This document shows, piece by piece, positions 5,859 to 8,820 of a stretch of DNA of 8,820 nucleotides. Origin of the DNA: Gammaproteobacteria bacterium (GTDB lineage Bacteria; Pseudomonadota; Gammaproteobacteria; SZUA-152); assembly GCA_024762755.1 (NCBI GenBank), contig JANTGX010000081.1, positions 1 through 8,820 on the forward strand. The letters are read 5' to 3'. The position numbers and the translations under genes are program-made. The notes below the pieces were generated by a model that saw only the letters and a list, made by a program, of their open reading frames with translations, searched no databases and was not told where the DNA came from. Positions within the stretch are counted from its first letter, which is position 1. Each line of letters opens with the position of its first letter.

Positions 5859-6341
5859 ATGCCATCATTCGACGTGGTTTCCGAAGTCGACCTGCACGAA
5901 CTGAGCAACGCCGTGGACCAGGCAAACCGTGAGGTGGAGACCCGCTTCGACTTCAAGGGCAGCGATGCCCGTTTCGAGCTGAGTGGCGAGGAGATCACGC
6001 TGTCGGCAGAGAACGAATTCCAGTTGCAGCAGATGATGGATATTCTGCGCAACAAGATGGTCAAACGCGGTGTCGACATCGGTTGCCTGGAGATCGGCGA
6101 GGCCGAGGCCAGCGGCCGACGGGCGCAGCAGAAGGTCACCGTGCGACAGGGTGTGGACAAAGACACCGCGCGCAAGATCGTCAAGCTGATCAAGGACATG
6201 AAGCTCAAGGTCCAGGCCGCCATCCAGGGCGACCAAGTCCGCGTGACGGGCAAGAAGCGCGACGACCTGCAGAAGGTCATGGCCATGCTGCGCGAGCAGA
6301 AGCTCGGCCTGCCACTGCAATTCACCAATTTCAGAGACTGA
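5859..6341 (+). CDS. yajQ: YajQ-family nucleotide-binding protein
   Basis: The 160 residues (163 in E. coli) match the family from end to end: MPSFDVVSEVDLHELSNAVD, ANREVETRFDFKGSDA, LQQMMDILRNKMVKRGVD, QKVTVRQGVDKDTARKIVK and DDLQKVMAMLREQKLGLPLQ, ending in FTNFRD. YajQ proteins have two RNP-like ferredoxin-fold halves and bind nucleotides; a Xanthomonas member is a cyclic-di-GMP effector, and the family is often labelled cyclic-di-GMP-binding. No enzymatic residues are evident and a signalling role here is inference. GAGG (5848-5851) is seven bases before the ATG at 5859, which gives the canonical start. The 29-base gap after xerD and 29-base gap before dsbC suggest a shared transcript. The protein has no signal peptide and should be cytoplasmic. 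Confidence 0.95.
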   Translation: MPSFDVVSEVDLHELSNAVDQANREVETRFDFKGSDARFELSGEEITLSAENEFQLQQMMDILRNKMVKRGVDIGCLEIGEAEASGRRAQQKVTVRQGVDKDTARKIVKLIKDMKLKVQAAIQGDQVRVTGKKRDDLQKVMAMLREQKLGLPLQFTNFRD

Positions 6342-6370
6342 CTTGCCCCCTGGGGCATCGACGAGGAAAC

Positions 6371-7096
6371 ATGCACATCAACCGACGACAGCTGTTCGCG
6401 CTCTGCGCCATGCCCCTGCTCCTGAGCAGTTTTTCCAGCCACGCCGGCGAGGCCGAGGTGCGCGCCGCACTCAAGGTGGCAGTGCCGAATGGCACCCCGG
6501 ACAGCCTCACGCCGGCGCCCATCCCGGGCATGTTCGAGGCCGTCTTCGGCACCCAGGTGTTGTACGTCTCGGCCGATGGGCGTTACCTGTTGGAGGGCAA
6601 TCTGTACGACCTCAAGACGCGCCGCAACCTCACCGAGAGCAAGCGCAACCAGGGCCGCATGAAGGTACTCGCCAGCCTCGACCCCAAGGACATGATCATC
6701 TTCGCCGCCGACAAGCCGCGCCACGTGGTCACGGCCTTCACCGACATCGATTGCGGCTATTGCCGCAAGATGCACAGTCAGATCGCCGACTACAACAAAC
6801 TGGGCATCACCTTCCGTTACCTCGCCTATCCGCGCGCCGGGGTGAATTCCGAGTCCTATTACAAGGCCGTCTCCGTCTGGTGTGCCGACGACCGCAGGGA
6901 GGCCATGACCCGCGCCAAGCAGGGTGAGAAGTTGCCGCGGGCCGACTGTGCCAACCCGGTGGAGACCCACATGGCGGCGGCCCATGCCGTGGGCGTCACC
7001 GGCACGCCGACCCTGGTGCTGGAGAACGGCCAGGTGATCCCGGGCTACGTCGAGCCCAAGCGCCTGCTGGAGCTGCTCGACAAAGGTGCCGAGTAG
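6371..7096 (+). CDS. dsbC: Thiol:disulfide interchange protein DsbC (periplasmic disulfide isomerase)
   Basis: DsbC is a V-shaped periplasmic dimer that reshuffles wrong disulfides and is kept reduced by DsbD. The 241 residues begin with a signal peptide (basic INRRQ, hydrophobic core LFALCAMPLLL, SSHA with likely cleavage after Ala25). The N-terminal dimerisation domain covers about 26-90 (ALKVAVPNGTPDSLTPAPIP, ADGRYLLEGNLYDL). The thioredoxin-like domain follows, with active site CGYC (128-131), the structural cysteine pair Cys171 and Cys193 (VWC, ADC) as in E. coli DsbC, and the cis-proline loop VTGTPTLVL (Pro213). GAGG at 6363-6366 supports the ATG at 6371. The NRRQLF start faintly resembles a Tat signal, but Sec export is expected. 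The gene ends 17 bp from the convergent addA gene. Confidence 0.95.
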   Translation: MHINRRQLFALCAMPLLLSSFSSHAGEAEVRAALKVAVPNGTPDSLTPAPIPGMFEAVFGTQVLYVSADGRYLLEGNLYDLKTRRNLTESKRNQGRMKVLASLDPKDMIIFAADKPRHVVTAFTDIDCGYCRKMHSQIADYNKLGITFRYLAYPRAGVNSESYYKAVSVWCADDRREAMTRAKQGEKLPRADCANPVETHMAAAHAVGVTGTPTLVLENGQVIPGYVEPKRLLELLDKGAE

Positions 7097-7113
7097 GCGC
7101 GCCGAGGGCCCTC

Positions 7114-8820
7114 TCAGGTCAGCTCCACCCAGGCGGGCAGGGCGGTGAAGACCACCCCCACCCGCAGGCGTTTCCCCGGCCACAGGCGCGCTGCGCCCCG
7201 GGCATACAAGTCCAATTGGGCGCGGTATTCCTCGGCCGCTGCGGCGGCCGCCTCCCGGCTCTCCAACGGCCGGGTCTTGTAGTCCAACAACCACACCTCG
7301 TCTCCCTGCAGTACCACCCGATCGATGATGCCGTACACCTGACGGCCATGGTCACGGTACTGGATGGGAACCTCGTTCCAGGCCCGCTGATGGGCCTCCG
7401 GTCGAAACAGATGGCTCAGGCTCGGTGCTTGCAGGACCGCCCGGGCCTCCTCCTCCCACGCCTGCAGGGCCGGCAGATCCGCCGGTATTCCCTGCTCCGC
7501 GGCGACCCGCTGTCGCGCTCCTTCCACGCCCTCGCTCAATAGCTGTAGCAACCGGTGAATGGCCTCGCCGCGCAGACGGGCCTGTGCGCGTTCCTGTTCC
7601 CCGGCCTCGTCATCCCTGGCGGGCGGCAGTGTCTCGGTGGCCTCGTCCGTGCGGGCCTGGCTGGGGACGATGTTCTGCGCCACTGTCACCGTCTGCAGGG
7701 GGCGTGAGAGGCGTTCGTCGACCGCCACCGTCGGCGGCTCGGTGGCCGGCTCCTGCGTCACGGCCGGCGGTTGCCCGTGGCGGAAGAACAGCTGCGTGTC
7801 GCCCGATGACGTCGCCGTCTGCGCCCCACAGGCGGCGGCGAGGACGCCATACCAGCCCAGATCCTGACCCTTGGCCGGCCGGCAACCCGAGACGAACAAC
7901 AGTTGCCGGGCCCGGGTCAGGGCGACATACAGCAGATTGGCGTTTTCCCGCTGCTGCGCCTCTTGCTCCTCCTCCTGGCGCTGGCGGCTGACGGGGTCGA
8001 GGGCCTGCTTGCGACCGAGCAGGAGGAAGCTGGTGGGACGTTCGCCATCGGCCGGCCAGTGCACCAGGGCCTGGTGGGCGGAGGGCATCACGGCGGTGTT
8101 GGTGGCGTCGGCGAGAAAGACCACCGGCGCCTCCAGTCCCTTGGCGGCGTGAATGGTCATGATCTGCACGCGCGGCTCGCTGTGCAGGGGACGGCCCTCG
8201 TCCGGGGCGCCGTCCTCGCGGCGCTGCAGGTCGCGCAGACGGGCGATGAAGTGGCCGATGCTGGGGTAGCGGCCGCTGTCCACCTCCAGGGCCAACTCGA
8301 GGAAGCGAGAGAGGTTGGCCACCACACGGTGGCGCAGGTGGCGAGGCGAGGCCGCGGCATAGCGGGCCAGCACGTCGCCCTCGCAGAAGACGCGATCGAG
8401 CAGGTCGTGGATGGGCAGGTGGCCGGTGAGCCCCTGCCAGCGGGCGAGTAGCCGGGCCGCACGCGCCGCTGGCGGCGACAGGCGCTCCGCCGACGCCAGG
8501 CCTTGCAGGCGTTCGAGCCAACGCCCCCCGCTGGGCTCGGCGGCGAGCTGGGCGAGGTCCTGGTCGCTGCAGGCGAACAGGGGCGATCGCAGCAGGCTGG
8601 CCAGGGACAGGTTGTCGAAGGGGGTGGCGAGCAGCGACAGCAGGGACAGCATGTCCTCGATCTCCAGGGCCGCCAGCAGGGTGCCACGGTCGGCGCCGTC
8701 GTAGGGGATGCCGGCCTCGCGCAGGGCCTGCTCGAAGGCGCTGGCGTGGGTGCGTCGCTGCAGCAGGATCATGATGTCACCGGCCTGCAGCGGGCGGGCC
8801 TCGCCGGGCGCGCCCACCGG
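7114..8820 (-). CDS. addA: AddA-type UvrD-like helicase with C-terminal RecB-family nuclease (5' partial)
   Basis: The gene reads leftwards and its frame is open to the window edge (a Pro codon precedes the GTG at 8817), so the N-terminal half with Walker A is outside. Numbered from that GTG, the visible 567 residues show DIMILLQRRTHASAFEQALR (14-33), helicase motif V in MTIHAAKGLEAPVVFL (220-235), motif VI NLLYVALTRAR (294-304) and a Pro/Thr/Glu-rich linker (350-410). A PD-(D/E)XK nuclease follows: GEAIH with His421, GIIDRV with Asp499, LLDYK with Asp512 and Lys514, and QLDLY (534-538). These are the AddA/RecB nuclease residues, all present. With AddB it would unwind and resect double-strand breaks and load RecA. 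The short C-terminus ending just after the QxxxY motif fits AddA; RecB cannot be fully excluded without the N-terminal half. An addB gene is expected to the right of the window. Confidence 0.85.
   Translation of the reverse strand, partial: PVGAPGEARPLQAGDIMILLQRRTHASAFEQALREAGIPYDGADRGTLLAALEIEDMLSLLSLLATPFDNLSLASLLRSPLFACSDQDLAQLAAEPSGGRWLERLQGLASAERLSPPAARAARLLARWQGLTGHLPIHDLLDRVFCEGDVLARYAAASPRHLRHRVVANLSRFLELALEVDSGRYPSIGHFIARLRDLQRREDGAPDEGRPLHSEPRVQIMTIHAAKGLEAPVVFLADATNTAVMPSAHQALVHWPADGERPTSFLLLGRKQALDPVSRQRQEEEQEAQQRENANLLYVALTRARQLLFVSGCRPAKGQDLGWYGVLAAACGAQTATSSGDTQLFFRHGQPPAVTQEPATEPPTVAVDERLSRPLQTVTVAQNIVPSQARTDEATETLPPARDDEAGEQERAQARLRGEAIHRLLQLLSEGVEGARQRVAAEQGIPADLPALQAWEEEARAVLQAPSLSHLFRPEAHQRAWNEVPIQYRDHGRQVYGIIDRVVLQGDEVWLLDYKTRPLESREAAAAAAEEYRAQLDLYARGAARLWPGKRLRVGVVFTALPAWVELT

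Noticed and set aside
6395..6406. Possible lipobox around the signal-peptide Cys of DsbC (FALC)
   Set aside because: The residue before Cys is Leu rather than Gly, Ala or Ser, and the hydrophobic core continues after the Cys. SSHA fits signal peptidase I instead.
5831..7294. Open frame of 487 codons on the minus strand opposite yajQ, dsbC and the end of addA
   Set aside because: It spans the antisense of two clearly real genes. The lack of stops is explained by high GC, and no motifs are seen.

Overview
This window looks like housekeeping chromosome from a GC-rich gammaproteobacterium. The evidence is the gene order ffh, rpsP-rimM-trmD-rplS, and xerD close to dsbC, together with protein sequences close to the E. 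coli forms (TrmD catalytic Asp at residue 169, XerD ending in STTQIYTHV...HHPRG). The genus cannot be read from the sequence. An AddA-type helicase-nuclease is present. Seven complete genes or more lie head to tail on the + strand, with one partial gene at each end of the window.

Layout. Positions 1-653 carry the 3' part of a metallo-beta-lactamase-fold phosphodiesterase. Its stop codon lies in one of two CTAG repeats that flank a 78-bp element with 14-bp inverted ends (650-735), which looks like a tiny non-autonomous transposon (MITE). Next comes ffh (829-2187), the signal recognition particle GTPase. A 146-bp gap with a strong hairpin and a possible promoter leads into the trmD operon: rpsP (2334-2594), rimM (2645-3175), trmD (3180-3926) and rplS (3983-4327). 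A near-consensus promoter sits directly before rplS, and a clear rho-independent terminator follows it (4381-4406). A second tight cluster follows: ogt (4446-4928), xerD (4912-5829), yajQ (5859-6341) and dsbC (6371-7096). On the opposite strand, addA (7114 to the window end) converges on dsbC with only 17 bp between them.

How the genes work together. ffh and the trmD operon serve protein targeting, ribosome assembly and tRNA modification: S16 and L19 are ribosomal proteins, RimM matures the 30S head and TrmD makes m1G37 in tRNA. Small hairpins in the rpsP-rimM gap and a private rplS promoter offer a way to make more ribosomal protein than enzyme from one operon. The second cluster holds DNA-maintenance functions (alkyl repair by Ogt, chromosome dimer resolution by XerD, double-strand-break end processing by AddA), plus a nucleotide-binding regulator (YajQ) and a periplasmic disulfide isomerase (DsbC).

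I found no CRISPR array, tRNA, rRNA, prophage gene or full insertion sequence, and no gene set that suggests an undescribed system. The non-coding points most worth a second look are the MITE-like element and the regulatory structures in and around the trmD operon. No gene-free stretch exceeds 300 bases; the longest is 654-828, which holds the MITE-like element and the ffh leader.
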